Positions 25,932-35,079 of a DNA stretch of 64,000 bases are shown piece after piece. The position numbers and the translations under genes were made by a program. This DNA is from Scatosoma sp045576335 (lineage in GTDB: Bacteria; Bacillota; Clostridia; Christensenellales; Borkfalkiaceae), in assembly GCA_045576335.1 (NCBI GenBank), contig JAZNGH010000047.1, positions 62,001 to 126,000 on the forward strand. The letters are read 5' to 3'. Numbering within the stretch: position 1 is the stretch's first letter; every line of letters begins with the position of its first letter. Below the pieces are notes generated by a model. That model did no database searches and was not told the DNA's origin. It saw nothing but the letters and a program-made list of their open reading frames with translations.

Positions 25932-26648
25932 TTATTGAATTTTAATAATTCCTTCCTCGATATCTTTTAAGAAATCAGGCAATTCAAAGCCCTCTTCTTG
26001 TTTCGGTTCGGGCTTCGCTTCCTCTTGTTCTTCCAAAAGCTCGGGGTCCTCGTCGGGGTTGTAAACGTCTTTTTCGTAAAGGTAGGTGCTATCGCTTTCG
26101 TTCGTTGCGTTGAGCTCCGCAATCTTCTTCATCAATTCCTCGTAATCGGGAAGCTCGGACAAGGATTTAAGCTTAAAGCGTTTGAGGAAATTATCCGTCG
26201 TTGCGTATTGAACGGGTTTGCCAGGCGTATCTTTTCTTCCGCAAGGATAAATCATATCCAAGCTCATAAGCGTCGTAATGGCGTAATCGCTGTTTACGCC
26301 GCGCACGTTTTCCAGTTCGGTACGCGTAATCGGTTGTTTATACGCGATAATCGCCGCACATTCCAAAATGGTACGCGTAAATTCCTTTTCGCGAATGGGC
26401 GTAAGCACGAGCGAAACGCTTTCCTTGTAATCAGGGTTAGTCGCAAACTGCAATTTATGGTTAAAATGCAAAAGCCTTATGCCGCAATCGCCCGTATATT
26501 TCTTTTCAAGCTGACGGATTGCCTCGTCCGCTTGTCTTTTGGTAATATCGAGCTTTTCACGCAACAAATCGATAGGAATGGCGTCGCCCGAAGCAAATAA
26601 AATAGCCTCAATTATATTCGTCAATTTCTCCAATGTCTTCGTCCTCAC
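25932..26648 (-). CDS. scpB: Segregation and condensation protein B
   Basis: The protein has 238 residues. The ScpB winged-helix region is recognisable (IIEAILFASGDAIPIDLLREKL, then CAAIIAYKQPITRTELENVRGV and GRKDTPGKPVQYATTDNFL). The C-terminal ~45 residues form an acidic Glu/Pro-rich tail. ScpB dimers bind ScpA and regulate the SMC ring that organises the chromosome. The GTG start at 26648 overlaps scpA by 41 nt; a downstream TTG after GGAG is an alternative start. Confidence 0.95.
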   Translation of the reverse strand: MRTKTLEKLTNIIEAILFASGDAIPIDLLREKLDITKRQADEAIRQLEKKYTGDCGIRLLHFNHKLQFATNPDYKESVSLVLTPIREKEFTRTILECAAIIAYKQPITRTELENVRGVNSDYAITTLMSLDMIYPCGRKDTPGKPVQYATTDNFLKRFKLKSLSELPDYEELMKKIAELNATNESDSTYLYEKDVYNPDEDPELLEEQEEAKPEPKQEEGFELPDFLKDIEEGIIKIQ

Positions 26649-27429
26649 TTCTGTTGGGATTTTTCTTGATTGTAATGGCGGAAAACAGCGTTTCCTGTTC
26701 GACTATGATAAACTGGTGCTTTAACAGCTCCAAAAGCGCTTGAAAGGTAGTAACGATTTCGGGCGTACTTGCATTTTCCTCGAAAAGGTCTTCAAAATTC
26801 GTCGTTTCTTTGGATAATACGTGTTCACGGATATGCTTGATTTTGTCGCGTACGGTATAGGTGTCCTTGGGAATTTCACGCGGCGGCGGGTTATCCCGCT
26901 TTTTGCTTTCCTGCCGAAGCATCATTTTCGTAAACGCTTTTAATAATCCGTCCAAGGTCATATCGGTATATTGCACCTGCACGGTAGCAAATTCTTTATC
27001 GGGGTCTTTGAATATGTACCCTACCGTTTCCCGTTCTTTGAGCTTGTCTGCTTCTTCTTTAATCATCTGGTATTCTTCCAGCGCGCGGATAAGTTCCTTT
27101 TCGGGGTCGTAATCGTCGTCCTGCCAGTCCTCGTCAAAGCCGTCGTCGGGCGGCGGAACGAGGCTTCTCGCCTTGATATCGATAATCGTAGCGGCGATAT
27201 TGAGATATTCGCTCGCTTTTTCCATGTCCAAATACGGCAAACCTTTCATATACGAAAGGAATTGTTCGGTGACCTGTGAAACGAATACGTCTTTGATTTC
27301 AATTTCCTCTTCCTTAATCAAATACAGCAATAAATCGAGCGGACCCTCGAAATTGTCGAGGACGGTGGTGTAATCCACTTCCGTTTCAAAATTTTTCACC
27401 GAATTGATGGTCAGTTTTTCCTTTTCCAT
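26608..27429 (-). CDS. scpA: Segregation and condensation protein A
   Basis: The protein has 273 residues from ATG 27429, preceded by AAGGGAG. The kleisin N-terminus is typical (FEGPLDLLLYLIKEEEIEI, VTEQFLSYM, EYLNIAATIIDIKARSLV). The C-terminal winged helix (residues ~195-245) contacts the SMC head. It bridges SMC and ScpB. The middle holds an acidic stretch. It overlaps scpB and lies 11 bp after the M50 protease gene. Confidence 0.95.
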   Translation of the reverse strand: MEKEKLTINSVKNFETEVDYTTVLDNFEGPLDLLLYLIKEEEIEIKDVFVSQVTEQFLSYMKGLPYLDMEKASEYLNIAATIIDIKARSLVPPPDDGFDEDWQDDDYDPEKELIRALEEYQMIKEEADKLKERETVGYIFKDPDKEFATVQVQYTDMTLDGLLKAFTKMMLRQESKKRDNPPPREIPKDTYTVRDKIKHIREHVLSKETTNFEDLFEENASTPEIVTTFQALLELLKHQFIIVEQETLFSAITIKKNPNRSEDEDIGEIDEYN

Positions 27430-27439
27430 ACACACTCCC

Positions 27440-28156
27440 TTATATCCAAGGACTGTTTAAGCCGAACAGTCCAAATATCCAGTTCCAAAACAGCGTAATC
27501 GGCTTACCGAAAATACTGACGGCGAATTGTAAAATATACCCGAGCACATCGATATATACAAGCACGGGAATCCAATCGGCGGCAAAATGCAAAGCGACCA
27601 AGCCGAGCAGGATATAATAACCGTATTGCCGTAAAAACCAGTAAATTTTACCGCCTTTTTTATTCAACGCCTCTACGATACGGAAGCCGTCAAGCGGATA
27701 AAACGGTAATAAATTGAACACGCAAAAACTCAAAGATATGCTAAAAAGTCCTTGAAAAAGATAAAACAGAAAGGACGCCGCGTATTTACCAGCGAATACG
27801 GGGATAACGTAAAACCAAACGAGCAAAAATACGGGATAGAACACGAACGCCGTCAAATAGTTGGCGAGCACCCCCGCAACGGAGGTCCAAAACGCACCCT
27901 TTTTGTAATTATCAAAATTATTCGGATTGATAGGAACGGGTTTCGCCCAACCAAAGCCTGTTACGGCGAAAAGCAAAATACCGATAGTATCGAAATGCTT
28001 GACGGGATTGAGCGTCATTCTCCCCGCGAATTTTGCCGTAGGGTCGCCGCACTTATATGCGGCGTAGGCGTGCGAAAATTCGTGAATCGTAAGCACGAGC
28101 ATTGCCGCAAGAAACTGTGCTAAAATGACGAAAAGTTTTTCAACATAATATTCCAT
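27440..28156 (-). CDS. Site-2 protease family (M50) membrane metalloprotease
   Basis: The protein has 238 residues from ATG 28156. The zinc motif HEFSHAYAAYKCGDPTA is near residue 25, and the third ligand is in LLPFYPLDGFRI near residue 157. Five or six hydrophobic segments surround them, as in YwhC/RseP-like intramembrane proteases. Family members cleave membrane-bound regulators; the substrate is unknown. The alternative GTG at 28162 would lie upstream of the predicted transcription start. It sits between lysA and scpA, a common clostridial order. Confidence 0.9.
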   Translation of the reverse strand: MEYYVEKLFVILAQFLAAMLVLTIHEFSHAYAAYKCGDPTAKFAGRMTLNPVKHFDTIGILLFAVTGFGWAKPVPINPNNFDNYKKGAFWTSVAGVLANYLTAFVFYPVFLLVWFYVIPVFAGKYAASFLFYLFQGLFSISLSFCVFNLLPFYPLDGFRIVEALNKKGGKIYWFLRQYGYYILLGLVALHFAADWIPVLVYIDVLGYILQFAVSIFGKPITLFWNWIFGLFGLNSPWI

Positions 28157-28164
28157 ACGCACTC

Positions 28165-28193
28165 ATTATAACATATTTTGCTAAAAAAGGCAA
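28165..28193 (-). promoter_or_regulatory. Promoter of M50 protease-scpAB, nearly leaderless
   Basis: On the minus strand: TTGCCT (28193-28188), a 17-bp spacer and extended TGTTATAAT with the -10 at 28170-28165. Only eight bases separate the -10 from ATG 28156. Confidence 0.75.
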
Positions 28194-28245
28194 GTACGCC
28201 GCGCGATTATTTGATGAAAACCGCTTGAAAATTCAGCGTAAAAGC

Positions 28246-29577
28246 TTATTTTTTGGCAAGCCTTTGCGGAATCACGTCGTTTCTGTTGATATCCGCGTAC
28301 GATTGCGGACGAACGATATATTCTGCCTTTCCCTCGTTTACAAGCACGCAAGGCGGAATAAGATTTCGATTATAATTCATTGCCATAGAATAATTGTACG
28401 CCCCCGTAGACAGCACGGCGAGAATATCCCCCGTTTTTGCTTGCGGGAGAGATACGTTTACCGCGATTATATCCCCGCTTTCACAGCATTTTCCCGCAAT
28501 GGAAACAATTTCTGCAGGCTCTTCAAGCGCACGGTTGGCAAGAATCGGCGTATATTTGGATTGATACAGCGCGTAACGGGGATTATCGAACATACCGCCG
28601 TCTATCGCCACGTACTTCTTTACCCCTGGGATATCTTTAATTGCGCCGACCGTGTACAACGTTACACCCGCTTCTCCGACGATGGAACGACCAGGTTCAA
28701 CAAGCAAAAACGGCAAGGGCAGCTTATAGCTTGCGGCTTTGTCCTTCACCGCTTGAATGAGGGCTTCCAAATACTCGGCGTAGCCTTCGGGAGAAAGCTT
28801 GCGGTCCTCGTCCGTGTACCAAACGCCAAAGCCACCGCCAAGGTTCAGGGTTTCCAAAACGAAAGAAAGTTTTTCCTTCATTTCCGCGGCAAAATCCATA
28901 CATTTTTCCACGGCAAACACGAAAGACTGCTTTTCAAAGATTTGCGACCCGATATGGCAATGATAGCCCGTAAGTTTTACGTACTTTTTGGTAAGCGCGT
29001 AAGCCGTTACCGCTTCCGCCGTGCCGTCGGAAATGGAAAAACCAAACTTACTGTCCGTAGTCGCCGTTTGCACGAACGCGTGCGTGTGCGCTTCAATCCC
29101 AGGGTTGATACGAAGCAATATTTTTTGAACGATACCGCGTTTTTTTGCTTCTGCATCAATTTTATCAATCTCGGAGTACGCGTCTGCAACGATACAGCCT
29201 ATCCCCGCGTCCAAGGCTTCCCCTATTTCATAATCGAGTTTATTGTTCCCGTGCATATAAATACGCTCGGCGGGAAAGCCCGCTTGTAAGGCAGTATACA
29301 GTTCACCGCCCGAAACGGTATCGATACCGATATTTTCCTCGTCGGCAATACGGTAAATCGCCTGACAGGAAAAGGCCTTTGATGCGTATAAAACCATACC
29401 GTTACCGTTATAACAGCGCGACAACGTATCGCGATACACGCGCATCATTTTACGAATATACGCTTCGTCGAAAAGATACACGGGCGTACCGAATTTTTGC
29501 GCGAGCTCTACGCAATCCGCGCCGCCAAGCTCCAAATGCCCTTTTTCGTTGATTTTCAAAGTTTCTCTTTCGTTCAT
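28246..29577 (-). CDS. lysA: Diaminopimelate decarboxylase
   Basis: The protein has 443 residues from ATG 29577 (AAGGA about 10 nt upstream); the frame extends further but through the promoter. It is a PLP-dependent fold III decarboxylase making lysine from meso-diaminopimelate. PLP Lys is in VLYASKAFSC near residue 60. The phosphate-binding GGGFG lies near residue 240, EPGRSIVGEAG near 295 and the second active-site Cys in GKCCESGD near 360. It lies close to dacF-like, as in B. subtilis, where spoIIA and spoVA separate them; those are missing here. Confidence 0.96.
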   Translation of the reverse strand: MNERETLKINEKGHLELGGADCVELAQKFGTPVYLFDEAYIRKMMRVYRDTLSRCYNGNGMVLYASKAFSCQAIYRIADEENIGIDTVSGGELYTALQAGFPAERIYMHGNNKLDYEIGEALDAGIGCIVADAYSEIDKIDAEAKKRGIVQKILLRINPGIEAHTHAFVQTATTDSKFGFSISDGTAEAVTAYALTKKYVKLTGYHCHIGSQIFEKQSFVFAVEKCMDFAAEMKEKLSFVLETLNLGGGFGVWYTDEDRKLSPEGYAEYLEALIQAVKDKAASYKLPLPFLLVEPGRSIVGEAGVTLYTVGAIKDIPGVKKYVAIDGGMFDNPRYALYQSKYTPILANRALEEPAEIVSIAGKCCESGDIIAVNVSLPQAKTGDILAVLSTGAYNYSMAMNYNRNLIPPCVLVNEGKAEYIVRPQSYADINRNDVIPQRLAKK

Positions 29578-29608
29578 AGCCGTTTCGTCCTTAAAAATAA
29601 CTACTATT

Positions 29609-29637
29609 ATTCTATCAAATTCAAGCGCAAAATGCAA
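29609..29637 (-). promoter_or_regulatory. Promoter of lysA
   Basis: On the minus strand: TTGCAT (29637-29632), a 17-bp spacer and TAGAAT (29614-29609), 31 bp before the start codon. No lysine riboswitch is present. Confidence 0.6.
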
Positions 29638-29662
29638 GGGCACGAACGAACTTTTTTAAGTA

Positions 29663-29705
29663 AAAATCCGTTTCCGTGAAATTTTTTTCCACAAAAACGG
29701 ATTTT
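29663..29705 (-). terminator. Terminator after dacF-like gene
   Basis: An 11-bp perfect stem (29663-29673 with 29695-29705) and a 21-nt loop; on the minus strand it runs into TTTTTAC. Confidence 0.65.
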
Positions 29706-29713
29706 AGTCGCTT

Positions 29714-30940
29714 TTAGGCGTTCCAAGCCCGCGCAATATCGCGCAAACGGTCGAAAAAGTTTGCCTTTTGCACCCCTTCCGCCGCAAGTAACGGCACGCG
29801 TTCGACCTCTACCCCGTCTTTATAAATAATCGCTTCACCCACCTGCATACCCTGTTCTATCGGCGCGCGCACGGTATTGAAAACGTATTCGATTTCCACG
29901 TTAGGCTTTTCGCCGCGCTTTGTAAACGCGTACGCCGAACGCTGTGGATAAACGGCAATCATTTTTTCTTTGCCGCCGTTGACCTCGGCGGTTTGCTCCA
30001 AACGCTCTTCGCATTGCAAAATCGGCGTTGCCGTGTAATTTGCAAAGGCGTAATCGAACATAGAACGGGTATCGTCAAAACGGTTTTTACTGTTTTCCTC
30101 TCCAATTACGACGGAGATCACACGCATATCGTTGCGTTTAGCCGTTGCCGCAAGGCAAAAACCCGCTTGGTTGGTAAAGCCCGTTTTACCGCCGTCGCAA
30201 CCGTCGTAGAAACGAACGAGCTTGTTCGTGTTCGTGATTTCCGTGTATCTGCCCTCCGGATGATTGAATTTATCCATCCAAACCTTGCCGAATTCGAAAT
30301 ATTCTTCGTGTTCAAGCAACGCTTTTAACATGATCGCCACGTCCTTTGCACAAGAATATTGCGGTTCCTTGGGCAAACCCGTGCAGTTTGCAAATAACGT
30401 GTCGTTTGCGCCTAATTCCTTGGCCTTTTCATTCATTCTATCAGTAAAGACGGCTTCGTTACCCGCAATTTTTTCCGCTAATGCTACGCAACTGTCATTT
30501 GCCGAGCACACGACGATACTTTTTATCAAATCGCGTACGAGATACTTTGCGTTAGCTTCCAAAAATACCTGCGAGCCGCCCATCGACGAAGCCCGTTCGC
30601 TGACGACGATTTCCTCATCCATACTCATAACGCCTCGATCGATTGCGTCAAAAGCCAAAATCAAGGTCATAATCTTACACATACTCGCAATAGGCAAACG
30701 CGCATTTTCATTTTGCGTATAAATGGGCGTTCCCGTTCCAAAATCCATTAAATACGCTGATTTTGCGCGTATTTGTAAGTTTTCCCTTTCTTTCGTTGCT
30801 GCCTCTACGCTCGCATTTTCTACTTCGCTTTCATAATATGCGGTAGGCGCAGCGGCATATCCCGTTTGAAAATTCGTTTTCAAACCGCAATAGCCCGTTA
30901 TTAACGCTGCCGCTATCAAAATTCCTGCTTTTGCTTTCAT
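29714..30940 (-). CDS. dacF: D-alanyl-D-alanine carboxypeptidase, DacF-like
   Basis: The protein has 408 residues. The N-terminus has a signal peptide (residues ~3-28). Motifs: SxxK in ASMCK near residue 86, SAN in CSANDSC near 145, and KTG in GGKTGFTNQAG near 245. The C-terminal ~100 residues fit the PBP5 beta-domain, but I see no clear amphipathic anchor helix. DacF regulates cortex cross-linking in B. subtilis and is encoded next to spoIIA there; here it follows spoIVB and precedes lysA. The ribosome site AAGGAGGAAG is strong. Distinguishing DacF from vegetative DacA rests on gene order. Confidence 0.82.
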   Translation of the reverse strand: MKAKAGILIAAALITGYCGLKTNFQTGYAAAPTAYYESEVENASVEAATKERENLQIRAKSAYLMDFGTGTPIYTQNENARLPIASMCKIMTLILAFDAIDRGVMSMDEEIVVSERASSMGGSQVFLEANAKYLVRDLIKSIVVCSANDSCVALAEKIAGNEAVFTDRMNEKAKELGANDTLFANCTGLPKEPQYSCAKDVAIMLKALLEHEEYFEFGKVWMDKFNHPEGRYTEITNTNKLVRFYDGCDGGKTGFTNQAGFCLAATAKRNDMRVISVVIGEENSKNRFDDTRSMFDYAFANYTATPILQCEERLEQTAEVNGGKEKMIAVYPQRSAYAFTKRGEKPNVEIEYVFNTVRAPIEQGMQVGEAIIYKDGVEVERVPLLAAEGVQKANFFDRLRDIARAWNA

Positions 30941-30993
30941 TTACTTCCTCCTTATTTTGTCAGGCAATTAAAAATTACTATGTCAAACATAAA

Positions 30994-31998
30994 TCACTCT
31001 TTAATCATTGTTTGAATATCAATGCCGTATCCGCGCGTAGGGTCGTTCAAAAACACGTGCGTGACCGCCCCTACCAGCTTTTCGTTTTGTACGATAGGAC
31101 TTCCGCTCATTCCCTGCACGATACCGCCCGTTTGCGTTATCAAATCGTTATCGGTAATTTTTATCACGTAATTTTTATTTTCCTTATTATATCGGTCCAC
31201 TTTCACGATTTCAATTTCAAATTTTTCAGGCGTAACGCCGTTTACCGTAGAGTAAATATACGCTTTCCCAGGGCAAACGCTTTGAGAACTTGCAACGACG
31301 CGCGTTAAATTTTGCGTTGGATAATCCTCGGATAAACGACCGAAAATGCCGCATTCACAAAGCTTTTCCGCGTTCCCAAACGTTTTATCGCTCAAAAACA
31401 TACCGCGAAGCTCACCCGCTCTGCCTCTTACGCCTTTGCATACGCTGACGATGCTGCATTCGTAGACGATACCGTCGGAAATTTGCAATTCCCGTTTATT
31501 TTCACTCACAACGGCGTGCCCAAGCGCGCCAAAGCGGTTGGCGGTTTCGTCAATATAGGTCACTGTACCGATTCCCGATACGCTATCACGCGCCAAAATA
31601 CCGATTTTATAGCGATTCGTCACCTTGTCTTTAACGGCTGTTATTGCAACCGTCAGCGTTTCGTCTGCCCGCTCAAATTCCAGAGAAAGCTCTTTACCTT
31701 TGCTTTTGTCTACGACTTCATTCAATTCCGCAATCGTTTCCACCCGAATACCGCCGACCTTTACGATACGGTCGCCCGCCCGTAAACCGACCTGCAAAGC
31801 GGGAGAAGAAACCCCGCTTTCGCTCATCACCTCGCAAAGCCCTACGACTTGTACGCTACCTGATTTCAAAGAAAAACCCGCCGACATACCGCCGACGTAT
31901 ACGATACTCTCTTGTGCGGAAGCCTTTACGCTGCTTCCGCTACCGATAAACGTGAAGGACAATAACGCCCCTAAAACAAAAATACTCAATCTACGCAT
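30994..31998 (-). CDS. spoIVB: SpoIVB peptidase
   Basis: The protein has 334 residues, somewhat shorter than B. subtilis SpoIVB (about 425). A signal sequence or membrane anchor (residues 1-28) is followed by a PDZ domain (residues ~40-115, SPALQVGLRAGDRIVKVGG). The S55 peptidase domain keeps the His region (RFGALGHAVV near 155) and the catalytic Ser in QGMSGSPIVQNEKLVGAVTH near 295. SpoIVB is secreted by the forespore and triggers SpoIVFB processing of pro-sigmaK in the mother cell. It follows recN, the order found in Bacillus. spo0A, the usual next gene, is absent. Confidence 0.94.
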   Translation of the reverse strand: MRRLSIFVLGALLSFTFIGSGSSVKASAQESIVYVGGMSAGFSLKSGSVQVVGLCEVMSESGVSSPALQVGLRAGDRIVKVGGIRVETIAELNEVVDKSKGKELSLEFERADETLTVAITAVKDKVTNRYKIGILARDSVSGIGTVTYIDETANRFGALGHAVVSENKRELQISDGIVYECSIVSVCKGVRGRAGELRGMFLSDKTFGNAEKLCECGIFGRLSEDYPTQNLTRVVASSQSVCPGKAYIYSTVNGVTPEKFEIEIVKVDRYNKENKNYVIKITDNDLITQTGGIVQGMSGSPIVQNEKLVGAVTHVFLNDPTRGYGIDIQTMIKE

Positions 31999-32080
31999 AT
32001 TTCCCTCCGTTTCAAAGGTAATTTGTGCAAATTGAGTATTTCTATTCCGTTATACGGAGCAAACGCTCCTTTCTATTCTT

Positions 32081-33781
32081 TCAATTTATGGATTTTTTGT
32101 ATTCTTTTGCCTGTAAAAGCAATTCCTCGGCGTGTTTATAAGCAAATTCGTTGGTATCGTTTCCACCAAGCAAGCGTACGATTTCCCGAAGCTTTGTCTT
32201 GTCGTCGAGCGCATATACGTTCGTCAGTGTTTTCCCGCTTATTTCCTGTTTTTCAATCAAAAATTCGTTATCGCTCATAACGGCAATTTGTGCAAGATGG
32301 GACACCGCGATAATTTGCGTGTTTTTTGCGATTGCGGCAAGCTTTTCCCCAACTACTTTCGCCGTTTTTCCGCTGATACCCGCGTCAATCTCGTCAAAGA
32401 TATACGTAGATATCTCGTTAATATCGGACAGCTGGGTTTTCACCGCTAGCATAAATCGGCTCATTTCGCCGCCACTGATAATTTTCCCAAGCGGCTTCAT
32501 AGGCTCGCCTGCATTTGCAGAGAAGAGAAAGCACACGTTGTCCATACCGTTTCCATTAGCTTTTTCCACATCCGCGTCGGTATAATCGTTAAACTCGATT
32601 GCAAACTGTGCGCTTGCAATATGCAAGGTTTTCAGCTCCGCCGTAACCCGTTTACAAAACGCTTCGCCTTCTTTTTTTCGCATAGCCGTCATTGCTTGGC
32701 ATACGGCGTAAATCTTTTTATTCGTTTTGCTTCTTTCTTCCGTCAACAAAGCGTACTGCCCTTCACAATCGGAAAGAAGCTCGTATTCGTTCCTTATCTT
32801 TTCCAAATACGCGTCTATTTCCTCTTTATTTGCACCGTATTTACGTTTTAAGCCACGAATAACGTCCAGTCGGGATTCCGTTTCCTCCGCCTCGTTTTCG
32901 TCAAAATACAGCTCGTCTGCAAGCTCTGAAAGCGTTTCCGCAGCATCTTCCGCATCCGTTGCGATTGACTCCATTCTGTCGCAAAGCTCCGCGTATACGT
33001 TATCTATCCCCGAAATAGGTGAAAGTGCGCGTTTTGCATAACGCAAGCAATCCAACGCGCCCGATTCCCCCGAAAGACTTTCCGTCGCTTCGCGAACGGC
33101 GGTTATGATTTTTTCTAAATTATAAATTTTATTCCGTTTTGCAAGCAATTCTTCTTCCTCGCCCGCCTGCAAATCCACCGCTTCAATCTCGTCGATTTGG
33201 AAACGCAAAACGTCAAGCCTTCTTCCTCGCTCCTTTTCGTCGCCGCCAAGCATTGCGATACGCTCGTCAATGCCCCGTTTCTGTTTCAAAAGCGCGGATA
33301 ACCCCTCTTTTTTCTCCGTAAGCTTTGTACCGACCACTCCGTCGAGGGTTTTTAATTGATTGCTTTCTTTGAGTAAAAAGAAATGCTCACTTTGACCGTG
33401 AACGTCCACAAGCGAGTCCGTAACCGCGCGAAGCATCGTTGCCGTAACGGTGTTTCCGTTGATTTTAATGGCGTTTTTACCCGACTCCGAAAATTTACGG
33501 GAAATGATAATTTCCCCGTCGGTATCTATATCCATATCGCGTAAGACTTGCACCGCGCGGAAACTTTCGGGAACGATAAACTCCGCCTTGACCATACACT
33601 CCGTTTCTCCATAGCGAATCATAGAGCGGTCAGCTTTCGCGCCCAAAACGAAATTGACGGAATCGAGAATAACCGATTTTCCCGCGCCCGTTTCCCCCGA
33701 CAGAACGTTTAAGCCCTCGCCAAAGATGATATCGGCGTTTTCTATCAACGCCACATTTTTTATCGTAAGTCTGGATAACAT
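32081..33781 (-). CDS. recN: DNA repair protein RecN
   Basis: The protein has 566 residues, normal length. SMC-like ATPase: Walker A GETGAGKSVILD near residue 30, a long central coiled coil (~150-370), signature ISGGEMSRFMLAVK near 440 and Walker B with EIDAGISGKTA near 470. RecN acts early in double-strand break repair. It lies 14 bp after argR and precedes spoIVB, the classical order. It is usually SOS-controlled, but I found no operator at this internal position. Confidence 0.96.
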   Translation of the reverse strand: MLSRLTIKNVALIENADIIFGEGLNVLSGETGAGKSVILDSVNFVLGAKADRSMIRYGETECMVKAEFIVPESFRAVQVLRDMDIDTDGEIIISRKFSESGKNAIKINGNTVTATMLRAVTDSLVDVHGQSEHFFLLKESNQLKTLDGVVGTKLTEKKEGLSALLKQKRGIDERIAMLGGDEKERGRRLDVLRFQIDEIEAVDLQAGEEEELLAKRNKIYNLEKIITAVREATESLSGESGALDCLRYAKRALSPISGIDNVYAELCDRMESIATDAEDAAETLSELADELYFDENEAEETESRLDVIRGLKRKYGANKEEIDAYLEKIRNEYELLSDCEGQYALLTEERSKTNKKIYAVCQAMTAMRKKEGEAFCKRVTAELKTLHIASAQFAIEFNDYTDADVEKANGNGMDNVCFLFSANAGEPMKPLGKIISGGEMSRFMLAVKTQLSDINEISTYIFDEIDAGISGKTAKVVGEKLAAIAKNTQIIAVSHLAQIAVMSDNEFLIEKQEISGKTLTNVYALDDKTKLREIVRLLGGNDTNEFAYKHAEELLLQAKEYKKSIN

Positions 33782-33795
33782 AAAATGGCCTTATC

Positions 33796-34254
33796 TTATT
33801 TCATAAATTCGTTGATTTTTTCCACGACGGTTACGGCGCGTTCGTCGTCCGCGCAAACAATTAACAGCGTATCGTCGCCCGCAACTGAACCGACGATACC
33901 CTCGTAATTGAGTTTATCCACCACCGTACCCGCATTAGCACCGTTGCCCGTCAACGTTTTTACGACGACGAGATTTTTTGCCGCTTTCACCGAAACAACG
34001 CAATCACGGAAAAGGCTCTTCATTTTAGGCGAAATTTCACTTTCTCCGTCGTTTATGTACGCATAACGGTACTTTTTCTCAATACCCGCAACCTTAAACA
34101 AATGCAAATCGCGAATATCACGCGAAATGGTTGCTTGCGTAACGACGAGATTCATTCCGTTTAATTCCGCACACAATTCCTCTTGTGTTTCAATTTCCTT
34201 GCGAGAAATAATCTCCAAAATTTTAGCGTGTCTTGCCGACCTTAACATATCCAT
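33796..34254 (-). CDS. argR: Arginine repressor ArgR
   Basis: The protein has 152 residues. The N-terminal winged helix (ARHAKILEIISRKEIETQEELCAEL, then VTQATISRDIRDLHL) binds ARG boxes. The C-terminal oligomerisation and arginine-binding domain has GTVVDKLNYEGIVGSVAGDDTLLI with the conserved Gly-Asp-Asp. It represses arginine synthesis and activates catabolism as a hexamer. The gene is in its standard place before recN; nadK is inserted between it and tlyA. Confidence 0.96.
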   Translation of the reverse strand: MDMLRSARHAKILEIISRKEIETQEELCAELNGMNLVVTQATISRDIRDLHLFKVAGIEKKYRYAYINDGESEISPKMKSLFRDCVVSVKAAKNLVVVKTLTGNGANAGTVVDKLNYEGIVGSVAGDDTLLIVCADDERAVTVVEKINEFMK

Positions 34255-34269
34255 TCTCCTTATCCTATA

Positions 34270-35079
34270 TCATTCATTTAATTTATTTCTGACCTTCGCA
34301 AAGAAATCCGCTGTATCCCGCACGGGAAAATCTGCCGTAAACGGTGCTTTTCCTACGCGAATTTCCGTTCCCTCGGGTAAACCCGTTATCGCCAAACCGT
34401 CGGCGAGCAATATTGCTTTTCCGCGCACTACGCGCACGGTTATTTCCTCTGAATCGGGAAATACGACGGGACGATTCCGCATAGAGAAAGCACATATCGG
34501 CGTCATCATAAACACGGGCACTTCCGGTGTCAATATCGCACCGCCTGCCGAAAGGGAATACGCCGTCGAGCCAGTTGGCGTGCAAAACAGCAAGCCGTCT
34601 CCCGCAATCACGTCCTTCCCGTCGCCCGTATCCACCTGCAAACGCAGAATTTGCGTATTTTTTTCCGCGTATAGTCCGTAATCCCGTTGCAAAGCGATTT
34701 CGTTGAGTGCGTAAAAGCTTTGTCCTGCTATCTCCAAACGCAACAAGCTCCGCTTCAAAATACGGCAAGTGCCTTTTTCGAGTTGGAATAAAAGCTCTTT
34801 TATCTTTTCCCTTTCGTCTTTTTCGTATTCGGTTAAAAAGCCGAGATTGCCGTAATTGATACCGATTAGCTTAATCCCTTTTTTCGCGGCAATGACCGCC
34901 GAATGGAGAATGGCCCCGTCGCCGCCAAGCACTACCACGACGTCTACGCCGTCGATTTCGGTGGGCAAGGAAAAACGCTTGGTTTCATAACCCGAATCGC
35001 GTAAAAAACCAACGATTTCTTCAATCGTAGCTTCGTTTTTGACCTTCGCTTTGTTGCCGAGTACCCCGATTTTCATCAT
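34270..35079 (-). CDS. nadK: NAD kinase
   Basis: The protein has 269 residues, from the ATG at 35079 or the adjacent ATG (MMKIG). The diagnostic GGDGAILHSAV is near residue 52, GINYGNLGFLTEY near 73, NEIALQR near 117 and the TGSTAYSLSAGG motif near 173. It phosphorylates NAD+ to NADP+ in the cytoplasm. It overlaps tlyA by 4 nt and precedes argR. Confidence 0.96.
   Translation of the reverse strand: MMKIGVLGNKAKVKNEATIEEIVGFLRDSGYETKRFSLPTEIDGVDVVVVLGGDGAILHSAVIAAKKGIKLIGINYGNLGFLTEYEKDEREKIKELLFQLEKGTCRILKRSLLRLEIAGQSFYALNEIALQRDYGLYAEKNTQILRLQVDTGDGKDVIAGDGLLFCTPTGSTAYSLSAGGAILTPEVPVFMMTPICAFSMRNRPVVFPDSEEITVRVVRGKAILLADGLAITGLPEGTEIRVGKAPFTADFPVRDTADFFAKVRNKLNE

Noticed and set aside
28225..29289. 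Plus-strand frame of 354 residues
   Set aside because: Antisense to lysA, with unnatural composition and no ribosome site.
29578..29640. Lysine riboswitch before lysA
   Set aside because: The promoter is 31 bp from the start codon, leaving no room for an L-box.
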